Assembly: GCF_002860285.1 (NCBI RefSeq)
Contig: NZ_PGVF01000005.1
Span: 62,001 to 126,000 of the forward strand
Reading direction: 5' to 3'
Source of the DNA: Bacillus sp. M6-12
Lineage (GTDB): Bacteria; Bacillota; Bacilli; Bacillales; DSM-1321
DNA: 64,000 bases
Shown here: piece after piece, positions 9,871-19,519 of the stretch
How positions within the stretch are numbered: the first letter of the stretch is position 1
Layout of the letters: every line of letters begins with the position of its first letter
Translations under genes and position numbers: made by a program
The notes under the pieces: model-generated
What the model was told of the DNA's origin: nothing
Database searches by the model: none
Seen by the model: only the letters and a program-made list of their open reading frames with translations

Positions 9871-10950
9871 TTATCGGTGAATATCAAGCTTTATTAACTG
9901 ATACTCGCGTTTTCCTAAATAACCTCTACCATGACGTGGTTGGCCTGATTCATGTGCAATTATAGTAAAAATCCCCTTACTTATACCATTTGTAATATAA
10001 TAATCAACAAACCGAGAAAGCCCTTTATCCCAAGAAGGGTAATGCTTTTTAAAAATTTGTTCTAAGGCTGGTTCAAGTGGGAAAAAGCCACGATCATCAG
10101 AGAGAGAATGAATAGTTTCTTTTAATGTATGTACTTCATCTACTGAATCTGTTGGAGTAATAGTAAATAGCGAATCTAAGTCATCTATGTCATTAGAGAC
10201 TTTTTCTTTATTTAAAATTACTTTTCCTCCTTCATCTCTAATGAACCAATCTAGATAATCAAACAACTGCATAGGAGCGCGCATAAATGCTGTTAGATTT
10301 GTTATAGCAGGTTCTTTTCCTCCAGAGCCAATAAAAGACCAGCCTTCTTCCAACCCAACTTCTTTCTCCAGAAGAAGTTTCATCCACTCACTACCTAGTG
10401 CCTCTACTTTTAATTGTTCTAATAAACGATTCATATCATTTTTTTGCGGATTACTTGCAAAAGGATGATATGATGCACCGTCCATCTCTAGCTGCCATTT
10501 CCCGATAAAATCCAACGATGCACCATTAGTATTAAAATATCCACCATTTAATAGTATTTGAATAACTACCCTAACTCTTGGTGAGAACCGTAATAACTGC
10601 CTTGCTAACAACAATTCCCATCGATCATCATTTTTATAGGAACTTATAATTTTCTTTGCGTCCTCAGTTAGTTGTAAATAACCATCAATTCGTTCAAGGA
10701 AGAATACACCTTTAATTTCAAATTGAGAGGTCCGTTTAAAGTATTCATATCCTAATAATCCAAACAATTCTTTTGAACGATCAAGCTTTTTATCTTTTTC
10801 AATTACATCTTTATTTAAGTAAAATGAGGCAATTTCTTTCATTGATTTAGCTTCTGTTTGCTGTGGTATGCGCGATAATTGCTCACACCATAATTCAAAG
10901 TTGCCCGGTTCAATCCAAAAGCGTTCAATTGAAATGCGAATATGTTTCAT
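9871..10950 (-). CDS. Uncharacterised defence-operon protein (359 residues)
   Basis: Not recognised. It is soluble, with no signal or membrane segment. An N-terminal part reads ISIERFWIEPGNFELW, followed by helices and a LLRFSPRVRVVIQILL segment. The fold may contain winged-helix modules (YLQLTEDAKKIISSY, with a beta hairpin before it). The C-terminus is basic (HGRGYLGKREYQLIKLDIHR). The ATG overlaps the stop of the preceding gene by 4 bases (ATGA), so it is translated with its neighbour. It sits directly before the giant ATPase, and a complex with it is plausible. The function is unknown. Confidence 0.75.
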   Translation of the reverse strand: MKHIRISIERFWIEPGNFELWCEQLSRIPQQTEAKSMKEIASFYLNKDVIEKDKKLDRSKELFGLLGYEYFKRTSQFEIKGVFFLERIDGYLQLTEDAKKIISSYKNDDRWELLLARQLLRFSPRVRVVIQILLNGGYFNTNGASLDFIGKWQLEMDGASYHPFASNPQKNDMNRLLEQLKVEALGSEWMKLLLEKEVGLEEGWSFIGSGGKEPAITNLTAFMRAPMQLFDYLDWFIRDEGGKVILNKEKVSNDIDDLDSLFTITPTDSVDEVHTLKETIHSLSDDRGFFPLEPALEQIFKKHYPSWDKGLSRFVDYYITNGISKGIFTIIAHESGQPRHGRGYLGKREYQLIKLDIHR

Positions 10951-12032
10951 CGTTTTTCCCTCAATTCATCGACCCATTGCTCCAACCTTCCACGTAGCTG
11001 TTTACTCTCAGCAATAAGAGGAATAAATAAACGAGTATGATATATTACATCTTCTATTGTTGTTGGTATACGATATTCATCTTCTACAACAGTAAGTAAT
11101 TTACGTTCAACAAGATTTTGAAAAATAGTGTGTAAGTTACGCAATTCATTCGGAAATAGTTGATACTGATTTACTTTACAGAATTCAATAGCAAATTCAT
11201 CAAAGCTCCCATATCGAAATTCCTGATGATTACTTGCTGTTAATAACACATCAACACCATCCCCAACCACTTGAAAGCGAATAGCCTGTACTCCTTGTGC
11301 TTCAAAATTCTCTCGTACAATACAACAAAGGAATACAAATAACTTCCAAGGGTATGTAAAAATATGTTGGAATGGCGGATGGTCAATTTTACGTTCCGGT
11401 GTAGAAGGAACTAGTGTATATAATGGCCGTACTTTCAATGGGCTAAGCGTCAAATTAGTTGAGATCTTTCTACCTTTTTTCCACTGATCGTCTATCTTTT
11501 TACCAAGGAATGTATCTTCAATAACATTTTCTCGTTTAAATGATTGGAGGTGTATTAAATAAAACATGACTCGCTGATAGTGTGGTTGCCCATCAAAAAT
11601 TAATCTATTAAGGCTTTGGTATTGTTCTTCTTTTTGTTTGATACGTTCTTCTAAACGTCCAATTGAATAACCACTTTCTTCTTTAATTTCTGCTAATACA
11701 GTAACAGCATAAGTAGAAAGTTTTGATAAATTATTTACAAACGTTTCAATTGCTTCTAAATCCTCAGTTTTGCTCATTTGTAAAGCAGTAAAAAGTGCTA
11801 ATTCAGCTAGATATTCTTGATAATCCCCATTAAAACAAAATAATAAATTTATACATTCTTCTTTTGACTTGAATATATCACTAATATTAGTCCAATTATT
11901 GGTAATTATATAACAATCATTTAGTTGTATTAATAATTTATGTTTTTCCAAAAAGGAAAGGGAGTGATAATATTTACATTCTCCGAAATTATATAAACTT
12001 TCTAACCTTTGGTACATCTTCTTAAAGTCCAA
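10947..12032 (-). CDS. Uncharacterised defence-operon protein with winged-helix-like C-terminus
   Basis: 361 residues starting at a TTG with a strong GGGGGAGGG site. Not recognised. The N-terminal region has a helix-turn-helix-like HSLSFLEKHKLLIQLNDCYIIT. The middle is helical and charged. The C-terminal part (LHTIFQNLVERKLLTVVEDEYRIP) reads as a winged helix. There is no membrane segment. It follows the HsdS-like gene after a 23-base gap and overlaps the next gene by 4 bases. It could be a DNA-recognition or scaffold subunit of the complex, but that is inference from context. Confidence 0.75.
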   Translation of the reverse strand: MDFKKMYQRLESLYNFGECKYYHSLSFLEKHKLLIQLNDCYIITNNWTNISDIFKSKEECINLLFCFNGDYQEYLAELALFTALQMSKTEDLEAIETFVNNLSKLSTYAVTVLAEIKEESGYSIGRLEERIKQKEEQYQSLNRLIFDGQPHYQRVMFYLIHLQSFKRENVIEDTFLGKKIDDQWKKGRKISTNLTLSPLKVRPLYTLVPSTPERKIDHPPFQHIFTYPWKLFVFLCCIVRENFEAQGVQAIRFQVVGDGVDVLLTASNHQEFRYGSFDEFAIEFCKVNQYQLFPNELRNLHTIFQNLVERKLLTVVEDEYRIPTTIEDVIYHTRLFIPLIAESKQLRGRLEQWVDELREKR

Positions 12033-12055
12033 TCAGCCCTCCCCCTTTCTTGGTA

Positions 12056-13486
12056 CTATTCTCCTTCGGCAATTTTAGAAATCTTTGAATTATCAAATTT
12101 ACCCTCAATAATATCTACTATATCTTGTTTGGCTTCTGAAATTAGTGACTCTGACAGCCTTAAATTTGCATACATATTTTTGATTTTTGCGTTTATATCA
12201 CTCATTTTCCCTTCTTCAATTATAGGTATGAGTAATTCGTCAACTAAATCTTCATCAACCCTTGGCCGATCGCCTATAGCAGTATCTACTATTTGGTATA
12301 AAGTAGTAGGCTGTCTTAAAACAAAGAAAAGATAATAAACATATTTAAATTTATCGTTCGCCCTATATTGGAGAAATTCTGCTGAAGCTTGTACTTCTTC
12401 ATTGTCACAAATTGTAACATTATTTAAATTTGGTCTTAAACGACAAAATAGAATATCCTCTATCTGTGCTTTTACTGTGTTACTTGAAACATCAACCTCC
12501 ACTGGCGATAAATGCCCAAAAGTATTATCAATACAATCTGGACCAACATACCGCAAACTATTTACTTTACTCTTACCTGAAATTCGTTTAGCTAAATCAG
12601 TTAACTTCAATAGTTCAAGAGGTAATTTCCTTAATTGCTCTAAAAGATACACTCTTCGAGGATGATAATATTGCGGTGAAATTTTCATCCCAAAATTCTT
12701 AGTAGTATATATTATAGAAGGTTTTGAACTCAATGTTTTATAATCATCGAAGGAAATTGAAAAATCGGAATCTATAAAGTCCATATTAAATTTAATCGTT
12801 TCATTAAATATCTCAATGCATTGTTGGTTTAATAACTTAGCTTCACTACGTAATTTTTCAGCCATACGAATTTTATCACCGATATAGGTTTGAATTTTCA
12901 TTTCTGGAAGAGGTACTGGTACAACCTTTAAGTACTCTATTCCCAGTACAAGTTGACCGGATGACCCAGAAATTCCTCTTTCTAATATCTTTTTTCCGTA
13001 GTAACTTCTTAGATATGTACTTACGTAAAATGGATCCGTTTTTGATCCCTTTATTCTAACTAAACCAATCGGGCGGTTAAAAATCGCTTCATCATTCAAG
13101 GTAAAGATATTACTTTTTCCAATTGAACCTTCTCCTAAAATAGCAACTAAAATATCTCCATATTGAATTTTAAATCTTTTTAGTTTTTCATATTCTGTTT
13201 TAGATACAAAATTTGCTCCTTCAAGCGTAATATACTCATCGTACACATTGCGTGTCCTTAAACAAGGTACACCTGTTTTATCTTTTAGAAAGTTCGGATT
13301 AGGACCTTGGGTAATTTTTGACGACAGTTCACCTAATGGCTTTATTTCTAAATTGCTATCAATTAGCTTATTCATTAATGCTAAATTAAAATTCGAATAA
13401 TACTTTGCGTCAAGTCTTTCTTCAAAGAGTAATGTGTTGATAAAGCTTATACTAGGCTTAATACTGATTGCTTTATAATTTTGCAT
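12056..13486 (-). CDS. Type I restriction-modification specificity (HsdS-like) subunit
   Basis: 476 residues with two target-recognition halves. The first opens with LGELSSKITQGPNPNFL and continues to a strand-rich core (RTRNVYDEYITLEGANFVS, YGDILVAILGEGSIGK) ending in a helical spacer (IRMAEKLRSEAKLLNQ). The second has DLAKRISGKSKVN and ends in a second helical spacer. These are the hallmarks of HsdS, which sets the DNA sequence methylated by HsdM. The gene lies directly downstream of the methylase, with GGAGG 5 bases before the ATG. A second, different HsdS-like gene heads the operon. There is no HsdR gene nearby. Confidence 0.88.
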   Translation of the reverse strand: MQNYKAISIKPSISFINTLLFEERLDAKYYSNFNLALMNKLIDSNLEIKPLGELSSKITQGPNPNFLKDKTGVPCLRTRNVYDEYITLEGANFVSKTEYEKLKRFKIQYGDILVAILGEGSIGKSNIFTLNDEAIFNRPIGLVRIKGSKTDPFYVSTYLRSYYGKKILERGISGSSGQLVLGIEYLKVVPVPLPEMKIQTYIGDKIRMAEKLRSEAKLLNQQCIEIFNETIKFNMDFIDSDFSISFDDYKTLSSKPSIIYTTKNFGMKISPQYYHPRRVYLLEQLRKLPLELLKLTDLAKRISGKSKVNSLRYVGPDCIDNTFGHLSPVEVDVSSNTVKAQIEDILFCRLRPNLNNVTICDNEEVQASAEFLQYRANDKFKYVYYLFFVLRQPTTLYQIVDTAIGDRPRVDEDLVDELLIPIIEEGKMSDINAKIKNMYANLRLSESLISEAKQDIVDIIEGKFDNSKISKIAEGE

Positions 13487-13537
13487 TTAATCCTCCTTAA
13501 ATTTAAAATAATTCATAATAAGCAAATCACTATGCTT

Positions 13538-15415
13538 TTATATCCCTTTTTTATATTCAGAAATAATTTTCAACAAATCATTATGATCATTTCCCAATTG
13601 CACTTCGACTTTATTTTTCACGTCAAAACCAATTTCTTCAGCTACTGCCATAAAAACTGGTCCTTGTTTTTCATTTTCATGTTCTTTTTTCTTCACATAT
13701 AAAAATGATGTCTTAGCTCCAGTTCCAGATAGTTGAAAAGTTACAGTAGGAAGTGATACTACAGCTTTTACAATTGCTCTTCCACCCTCAAATTCACCTG
13801 TTATTTCATTTTTCTTACCCATAAGATATTCTCGTACATGCTTATAACTAGAATTACTTAAAATACCATCAGGTAAAACGATGATTAATTGTCCACCGCT
13901 CTTTAGCAATTGCAAATTACGATCAATGAATAATATTGCTTGATCCGTAGAATTAACTTCTTTCCACAAACCTTTTGCATTTGGTTTTGCACCTAAACTT
14001 AGTCCAACCTTCTTCGGTTTTCCGGTTTCGTCAATACCAGTACAATAATGTTTTAAAATTACCTTTCCCTCATCTGTCTTATTCGAGACTGATCCGGATG
14101 CAAATGGTGGGTTTGTTACAATTAAATCGAAGCTTTCAGGCTTTAATGACTCAGTCATTAATGAATCTGTCACCCAGAAAATTGGGGCTTTAGGTAATCC
14201 ATGCATCGCCATATTTAAGCGAGCTTTCAATACCATATTTCGTGTTTTATCCGCTCCAACAAAACTATGTTCTTTCATAAGATCAAAATGTTTTTCCATT
14301 TTTTCTTTCATTGTTCCTGTGAACTGGGTGAGCATATACTTTTTTACTGCTTCATAACCTTTTATTAAGAATCCACCTGATCCGCAAGTGATGTCCCCCA
14401 TTCTGAAGGTTGGTAGACCCCTATCATCTGTGGTAATTAATTTTGATGCTTCTCTTGGATCAGATGTTAAATCATGCATGACCATTTCAATCATTGCTTC
14501 AGTTACTTGTCTTGGCGTTAGGTATGTAGCTTGACCAATTTTATTGTCATATTTACCACGCATTAGTACATCGAATAAACGACCTAATATATCCGCACTG
14601 ACATTCTTCAATGTCGCTTTTACTCGGTTTCCATTTTCATCTTCAAAATCATCTAATTCTTGAAATGTTTTAAATGCCGCAATAAAGTTAGCTGGATTTT
14701 CCAACCTAATGTATTCATCTTCACTAAAGATAAAACATTCTTCACCGAGGTCATTAACTGCAACGTAATCCTCATGATTTTTTATTTCTTTAAAAGCATC
14801 TCGGATTTGTCTAACAGCTTCTTTTCCATTCTCCTTTATGTGTTGATACTTTAAAATATCAAAAATTCGGAGACCAGCATTACTTCCTTCTCTTAATACG
14901 TAGTCAGGATGATACAACCGGAATGTCTCCATAAAAAGCAATTTACTTAATTCATCTATGGCTTCGTTGGTACTGCTAATATTATCAGCCCCACCCGGTC
15001 CATATAAGCGCTCATGCAAATCATCAAATCGCTTTTGAAGAGTAGAGTACATCTTTCTGGACCATTCTTCTTGTTTAGAAATTTGCCGTTTTTCTTTTTT
15101 AGTTACATCAATAACAGCCGGTATTTCTGCAAGTGGATCTGACTCAATACAGTCGGCGTAATAATTTACTTCACCATTTGTTGCCCAAATGAAATCCGGA
15201 GCCTCTTCATGATACTGCGCCTCTATTAAAGCAGCATCTTGTACTTCAAAAGATAAATCTGCTCCTTTGTCAAATACCTTTACATAAACAATTTTTTCAT
15301 CACCGGTAGCTAAGAAAATCGTTGTGCCATCTTCTTCATGTGTTTCTGGTTCAGAAATTGTACTATACCCCTTCATCATGAGTTGTTCATTTAACTCTTC
15401 AATTAATGCTTGCAT
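13538..15415 (-). CDS. Type I-like N6-adenine DNA methyltransferase (HsdM family)
   Basis: 625 residues. A helical N-terminal HsdM domain (about 110-280) precedes the Rossmann methylase. Motif I is TCGSGGFL, the S-adenosylmethionine site, with GDI in place of the common DPA/DPT. Motif IV is NPPFASGS, the catalytic NPPF of N6-adenine methylases. The first 110 residues resemble a PD-(D/E)xK-like or type I R N-terminal module (KIVYVKVFDKGADLSFEVQD) but lack a clear active site. It methylates adenine at the site chosen by its S subunit and probably marks host DNA as self. It has an AGGGAGG site and a 12-base gap after the small upstream gene. Confidence 0.92.
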   Translation of the reverse strand: MQALIEELNEQLMMKGYSTISEPETHEEDGTTIFLATGDEKIVYVKVFDKGADLSFEVQDAALIEAQYHEEAPDFIWATNGEVNYYADCIESDPLAEIPAVIDVTKKEKRQISKQEEWSRKMYSTLQKRFDDLHERLYGPGGADNISSTNEAIDELSKLLFMETFRLYHPDYVLREGSNAGLRIFDILKYQHIKENGKEAVRQIRDAFKEIKNHEDYVAVNDLGEECFIFSEDEYIRLENPANFIAAFKTFQELDDFEDENGNRVKATLKNVSADILGRLFDVLMRGKYDNKIGQATYLTPRQVTEAMIEMVMHDLTSDPREASKLITTDDRGLPTFRMGDITCGSGGFLIKGYEAVKKYMLTQFTGTMKEKMEKHFDLMKEHSFVGADKTRNMVLKARLNMAMHGLPKAPIFWVTDSLMTESLKPESFDLIVTNPPFASGSVSNKTDEGKVILKHYCTGIDETGKPKKVGLSLGAKPNAKGLWKEVNSTDQAILFIDRNLQLLKSGGQLIIVLPDGILSNSSYKHVREYLMGKKNEITGEFEGGRAIVKAVVSLPTVTFQLSGTGAKTSFLYVKKKEHENEKQGPVFMAVAEEIGFDVKNKVEVQLGNDHNDLLKIISEYKKGI

Positions 15416-15427
15416 ATTAGTTCCTCC

Positions 15428-15787
15428 CTATTTTCGTTTCACTCGGATAATATTTTCTCTCGGTGATTCATAACGCCCCGTACTAACAGCTACTTCAATC
15501 ACCTCATTATGAGGCACAATCATATCCCTTGGTAACTGTTCAATAATATTTGGGTCAATCTTAGTCATCGGCCGCTTTTCTAAGGCATTTTCAATTGCCT
15601 CTAATATGGTATGACGACGGCCATCGACCTTCACAGCCCATTGACCTGATTCTGTTTCATATATAGAAGGATCAAGCAAGCTATATAATTTCACTTGGTC
15701 CTCATTCCAATTCAATCCGTGTTCTTTTGCAATGTTCACTAATTGTTCTGTTGTTTTTGGTGTGGTTAGGTATTCATGAAATATCAA
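15428..15787 (-). CDS. Small winged-helix (HARE-HTH-like) protein
   Basis: 119 residues from the TTG at 15787, which has AAGGAGGTGA 5 bases upstream; a GTG inside that site is less likely. The TTG overlaps the upstream gene end by 14 bases. The sequence TTEQLVNIAKEHGLNW, then VKLYSLLDPSIYETESGQWAV, fits a helix-turn-helix with a wing, as in HARE-HTH domains often found next to restriction and methylase genes. The basic C-terminus (RENIIRVKRK) may contact DNA. It could regulate the operon or act with the methylase. The family call is tentative. Confidence 0.7.
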   Translation of the reverse strand: MIFHEYLTTPKTTEQLVNIAKEHGLNWNEDQVKLYSLLDPSIYETESGQWAVKVDGRRHTILEAIENALEKRPMTKIDPNIIEQLPRDMIVPHNEVIEVAVSTGRYESPRENIIRVKRK

Positions 15788-17075
15788 GATGGTCACCTCC
15801 TTGATAACTCTCTAAGATACTGTCAATTTCATTTATTTTGTTAATTGGTAACCTTGGAACGAGAACTTGTTTTAAATCATGAATTGATAGAAATGGCTGT
15901 ATCCCACCTCTACTCTTGATTTGCAATTGTAAACGTACAAATGGATGAGTTAGGCACCAAAGTATATATCGTTCTGGTAAATAAAAAGTCCTTAAAACTA
16001 AAAATACATTGGACGCAATTGAGTTTGCGAAATGGTTTGGAACGATTGCAAGTGGTTGCTCTTTTTCACCAACCTTTGTACCGATAACCCCTAACAATAT
16101 ATCTCCTGCTTTTAATTCATAGCGCGCACGGCTCCTAACTATTTTATAAGGAACTTTTTCAGTTGTATGAATTAGCCATTTTTCACGGTCTAAATTTTTT
16201 ATACCAATATACGAGATAGTTTGATCTTTGAATTCAGAAGGACTAATTGTTTTATCAACAATTTCAACAACTTCACTTAGTTGTACCCATTCCTCATTTC
16301 TTAATCGCTCTTTGAAATCCATATACAACCTTGTATTACATTGTTGGTAGTATAGGACATCGAGCCTATCTGGAGATAACTCTTTCGATACCCATATTAA
16401 ATTAGGTGAAAGATTTTCTAAGTATCGTTTCTCGTCAACGTTATAAAAGTTTTCTAGCAGCTGCTTATAATTCACTTGTTCCATATCTAGATTCGTAGAG
16501 GCGCTAGTAGGTTGCTCATCTAACGGAATTAACATTTTACCTATTTCCTTAATAGAAATTTTCGGTATAACCGAGGGAGTAACTGCTAGTTTCATCGAAA
16601 GTTGACCAAGCTCAGTATTAAAAAAATTGAAGATTATATCTTTTGCTTTCATGTTTTTCGGTCTTAATCTCAATAAATCCGGACTGATGATAGCACCATC
16701 GGCATTCTCATCAACTATAGCCACCTTCGGAATCGCAGCTACCTTAGATATGAGTATATCGCCTTTTTTGACAATGGCCTTCGATTCAATACCTGAGTAA
16801 TTTACTAAATAAGATACATTAGTCAATTCGATTTGTTGCTTATTTATGTTGGAAATCTTAATGTATGGAATCCCCTCACTAAAAAAAACTTTAGCATTAC
16901 GAGTCCCATCAGTTATTCCTTTACATAGTTCCGAAAGTTCAACTGAGTTAATATTCTCTATTTCCATATTTAATTTCTCTTTTATTTGATAGTAATGCGG
17001 GTCTAACCTTTCAGTATTAAGATTCATAGGCATTATGTATTGGAATATAGGAATCACCACACTTTTCCTTTTCAA
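15774..17075 (-). CDS. HsdS-like specificity protein heading the defence operon
   Basis: 433 residues with two half-repeats like type I specificity subunits. The first is LSELCKGITDGTRNA, then YIKISNINKQQIEL, KKGDILISKVA and VTPSVIPKISIKEIGKMLIP. The second is LSEVVEIVDKTISPSE, then ISYIGIKNLDREKW and LKAGDILLGVIGTKVGEK, ending GGIQPFLSIHDLKQVLVP. Spacer helices between the halves are short. The start is taken at TTG 17075; the GTG-GTG pair a few codons on is an alternative. A second S-like protein distinct from the one after HsdM is unusual in plain type I systems. It may be an alternate or accessory recognition subunit. Confidence 0.82.
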   Translation of the reverse strand: MKRKSVVIPIFQYIMPMNLNTERLDPHYYQIKEKLNMEIENINSVELSELCKGITDGTRNAKVFFSEGIPYIKISNINKQQIELTNVSYLVNYSGIESKAIVKKGDILISKVAAIPKVAIVDENADGAIISPDLLRLRPKNMKAKDIIFNFFNTELGQLSMKLAVTPSVIPKISIKEIGKMLIPLDEQPTSASTNLDMEQVNYKQLLENFYNVDEKRYLENLSPNLIWVSKELSPDRLDVLYYQQCNTRLYMDFKERLRNEEWVQLSEVVEIVDKTISPSEFKDQTISYIGIKNLDREKWLIHTTEKVPYKIVRSRARYELKAGDILLGVIGTKVGEKEQPLAIVPNHFANSIASNVFLVLRTFYLPERYILWCLTHPFVRLQLQIKSRGGIQPFLSIHDLKQVLVPRLPINKINEIDSILESYQGGDHLDIS

Positions 17076-17092
17076 ACTTTTCTATTCACCTT

Positions 17093-17123
17093 AACTTACG
17101 ACATTTTTACACATACTGTCAAT
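17093..17123 (-). promoter_or_regulatory. Candidate promoter of the defence operon
   Basis: On the minus strand TTGACA (17123-17118) is a perfect -35. About 18-19 bases later lies a poor -10 (TAAGTT, 17098-17093), shortly before the first gene. An AT-rich imperfect inverted repeat (AATAAATGA...TCATTTTATT) just upstream could bind a regulator. Confidence 0.4.
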
Positions 17124-17201
17124 AAATGATTGTTTTATTGTTCATTTTATTCTCTTTTTTAAAATAAATACTTGTTGTTGATTTGCTAATCACCAACAAA
17201 A

Positions 17202-17224
17202 ATAACCACCTTTGGGGTGGTTAT
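17202..17224. terminator. Hairpin ATAACCACC/GGTGGTTAT
   Basis: A perfect 9-bp stem with a 5-base loop, upstream of the defence operon promoter. It has no long T run on either side, so it may be a weak bidirectional terminator insulating the operon. Confidence 0.5.
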
Positions 17225-17511
17225 CATTAAATTCAATTTTTATATAAAAAATTTAGTAATCCTTTTTGTAAAACATAATTTAACGTTAAGTTTGGTTGCT
17301 CACTTTAATCAATGATTGTTGTAGACATACGTCCCGTATTCGATTGTTGAATAAAGTGTACATAACAAATAATTATTCCTATTGGAACTTCAACTATTAA
17401 TATAAGTATTGATTAAGGTTAATACCCTTAGCTTATAGTACATGAGTTTCATATTCAATACTTTGAAGTTATGACTATATTAAATACATCGGGATCGAAT
17501 AGAATAATGCT

Positions 17512-17545
17512 AAAAATCCCTCTTAGCAATGTAAAGAGGGATTTT
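17512..17545 (-). terminator. Terminator after the decayed gene at 17579
   Basis: AAAATCCCTCTT pairs with AAGAGGGATTTT across a 9-base loop. On the minus strand it ends in TTTTT and lies 34 bases past the stop of the pseudogene at 17579-17870. Confidence 0.65.
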
Positions 17546-17578
17546 ATGTATTAAACAAACCTAGTTTATTAACTATAT

Positions 17579-17870
17579 TCATATTTCTGTGGAGATACAA
17601 GTATTTTTAAGTCCTAAATCTACTTGATACCACATTTTAACCCAAGCATACGTATTCTCAGGCATATGAAAGATCCTTCCTTCTAAAGGTTTAATGACTG
17701 ACATATCACATGTTGTTCCATATGCTTTAGTTGCAGGGTGAATTTTAACTTCTCTACCAGTATCGTTATAGTAAAAAAATTTTATTAGTCAGGTCGTCAG
17801 TAAAGCTGTCTTCTATAAAGTCCCTCCTATTATTTTTTTGGTCATGTAAGGCGAATATTGGATTAACTTC
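17579..17870 (-). pseudogene. 3' remnant of an unknown gene with a homopolymer frameshift
   Basis: About 95 codons can be read on the minus strand from EVNPIFALHDQKNNRRDF through a seven-T tract, where the frame shifts, into YNDTGREVKIHPATKAYG and on to GLKNTCISTEI and a stop at 17579. It has good codon texture and its own terminator, but no start and a broken frame. I do not recognise the family. Confidence 0.5.
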
Positions 17871-19519
17871 ATTTTAGGTTGACTAGCCTACATATTTTTT
17901 ACCCTATTAATTGAATTGTGCAAAATTCTACTTCGTTTTGTTTTGAGTATAAAATGTACATCTTCATTTAAAGGAAATACATTCAGATTGAAAGGAGTGA
18001 AATATTTCTTAAATAAAAAGAGTGAACACTTTGATAAAAAAACAGTTGCTGAGTAAGTTCATAATTACCTTCGCAAATAAAGATTTCTGCTCTTGCCACC
18101 TCTACAATATTAGAACCTATAATACGGTATAATGGGGAATGTACAAAGGTAGAGTTTATCTCGCATTATTCTGATCCTTTGATTTGAAATGGATTTAGGA
18201 CATGGAAATGCAGATTCCAACAATCCTTGTCATAGCTAGCTTAAAATTTTTCGAGTCTGAAGAACTTTACCTAAACGAGACATCCGTTAACAAGCCTTTA
18301 GGGTTGGTTGGGATTTCCTTATATCAAAGAGGCGATACTCACCGTTTCAAATTCCAAAATTAATTTTAAAGCTCTTTGTTACTACAACTGAAACGACTCT
18401 CATGCCTCCAAAATCTTTTCCTGCATATTGTACCCACGTTTTTAACCTGCGTGTAGAGCAATTAGACTTGAAGATATTGTTTCACTCGTGATAACTTCAT
18501 AAGAGTTCTTCCACTTTATTTGACACATGACAGAGAATCTCTTTGAAAAGCAAATAATCCATCCCCTACGCTGTGAACCGTCAGGATGGATTATTTTCGT
18601 GTCCCACAATGGCCATAGTGTTTATAAAACTGAAGTGCTACCTCACTTCATACCTAATTTTAACATTTTGACCACTACCATGCATCTTTAAAAGAGCTTC
18701 TGGAAAGTAGGCTAATCATTGGTCCTGACGAGAATTGTTTGATTCTCCCTTAAAGCAAACAACCTTCACATAGCAACTAATATAAACCACAGTCTTCTAA
18801 TGCCATACAGCAATTAAGATTAAGCAGTTTAATCTAATAGCATTTAAGGCGTTGCGGGCGAGAAGACTATATCCATCTTAGGGATAATAAGAAGAATTAA
18901 TAATATAAATACATAATAAAATCATCAGCTGCTAACTCATTATTTGCATAGAAGACTAGCTGTCGTTGTTATTATAATGTTTTTAGGATTCTAGGATTTC
19001 ATCCGAGATTTATATTTTCTTTTAAAACTAAAATAAATTTACTAAACAGATATATTTTTTAATATAATGTATTGATTTTTATTCATAGCGTAAAGAATTA
19101 AAAGATAAATGGAAAAATTCTCTTCCAAACAAGGGTGTATATCCCTTCAATTTAAATAGAATCAAGATCTTGAACATTTTTTTAGCGATGCGAATAAGTT
19201 AAACTAATACCTAGTTAAAAAAGTGCATAACAAATAAGCGTTCTATACTAGGTTAAAATGCCGGAATTTTACATATTCGGTTTTTGAGAAAAATTGGCAT
19301 TCAATAATTGCGCGTTAAGAAAATGAAGGTATGACAAATAACAGATTGATGCTCGTTTTAAAAATCACAATCGACATCTTCGGTTGTGTTTGTTAGCAAC
19401 CCTCTTGCTTTTAGCTTATCTCGGTATGCCTTTATTTTTTAGGCATTTCCGGCTTATTATCCGCCGCCTTTTGATTATAGAATTTTAATGAGTTTTGTTC
19501 CTTTTGCTTAATATCTTCT
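17871..19519. other. Gene-poor region with short decayed coding remnants
   Basis: No intact gene is visible. Short minus-strand reading stretches survive, such as GSNIVEVARAEIFICEGNYE near 18045-18120 and TWVQYAGKDFGGMRVVSVVV near 18375-18445. These suggest several old gene deletions. No RNA gene was recognised. A strong hairpin at 18552-18596 is listed separately. Confidence 0.5.
18552..18596 (+). terminator. Hairpin with 13-bp perfect stem
   Basis: AAATAATCCATCC (18552-18564) pairs with GGATGGATTATTT (18584-18596) over a 19-base loop. It carries T residues on both 3' sides, so it can act as a bidirectional terminator. It has no intact gene next to it. Confidence 0.5.

Noticed and set aside
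12056..15415. A classical type I restriction-modification system.
   Set aside because: HsdM and HsdS are present, but no HsdR helicase-nuclease is found in the operon, and ten other genes share the transcript.
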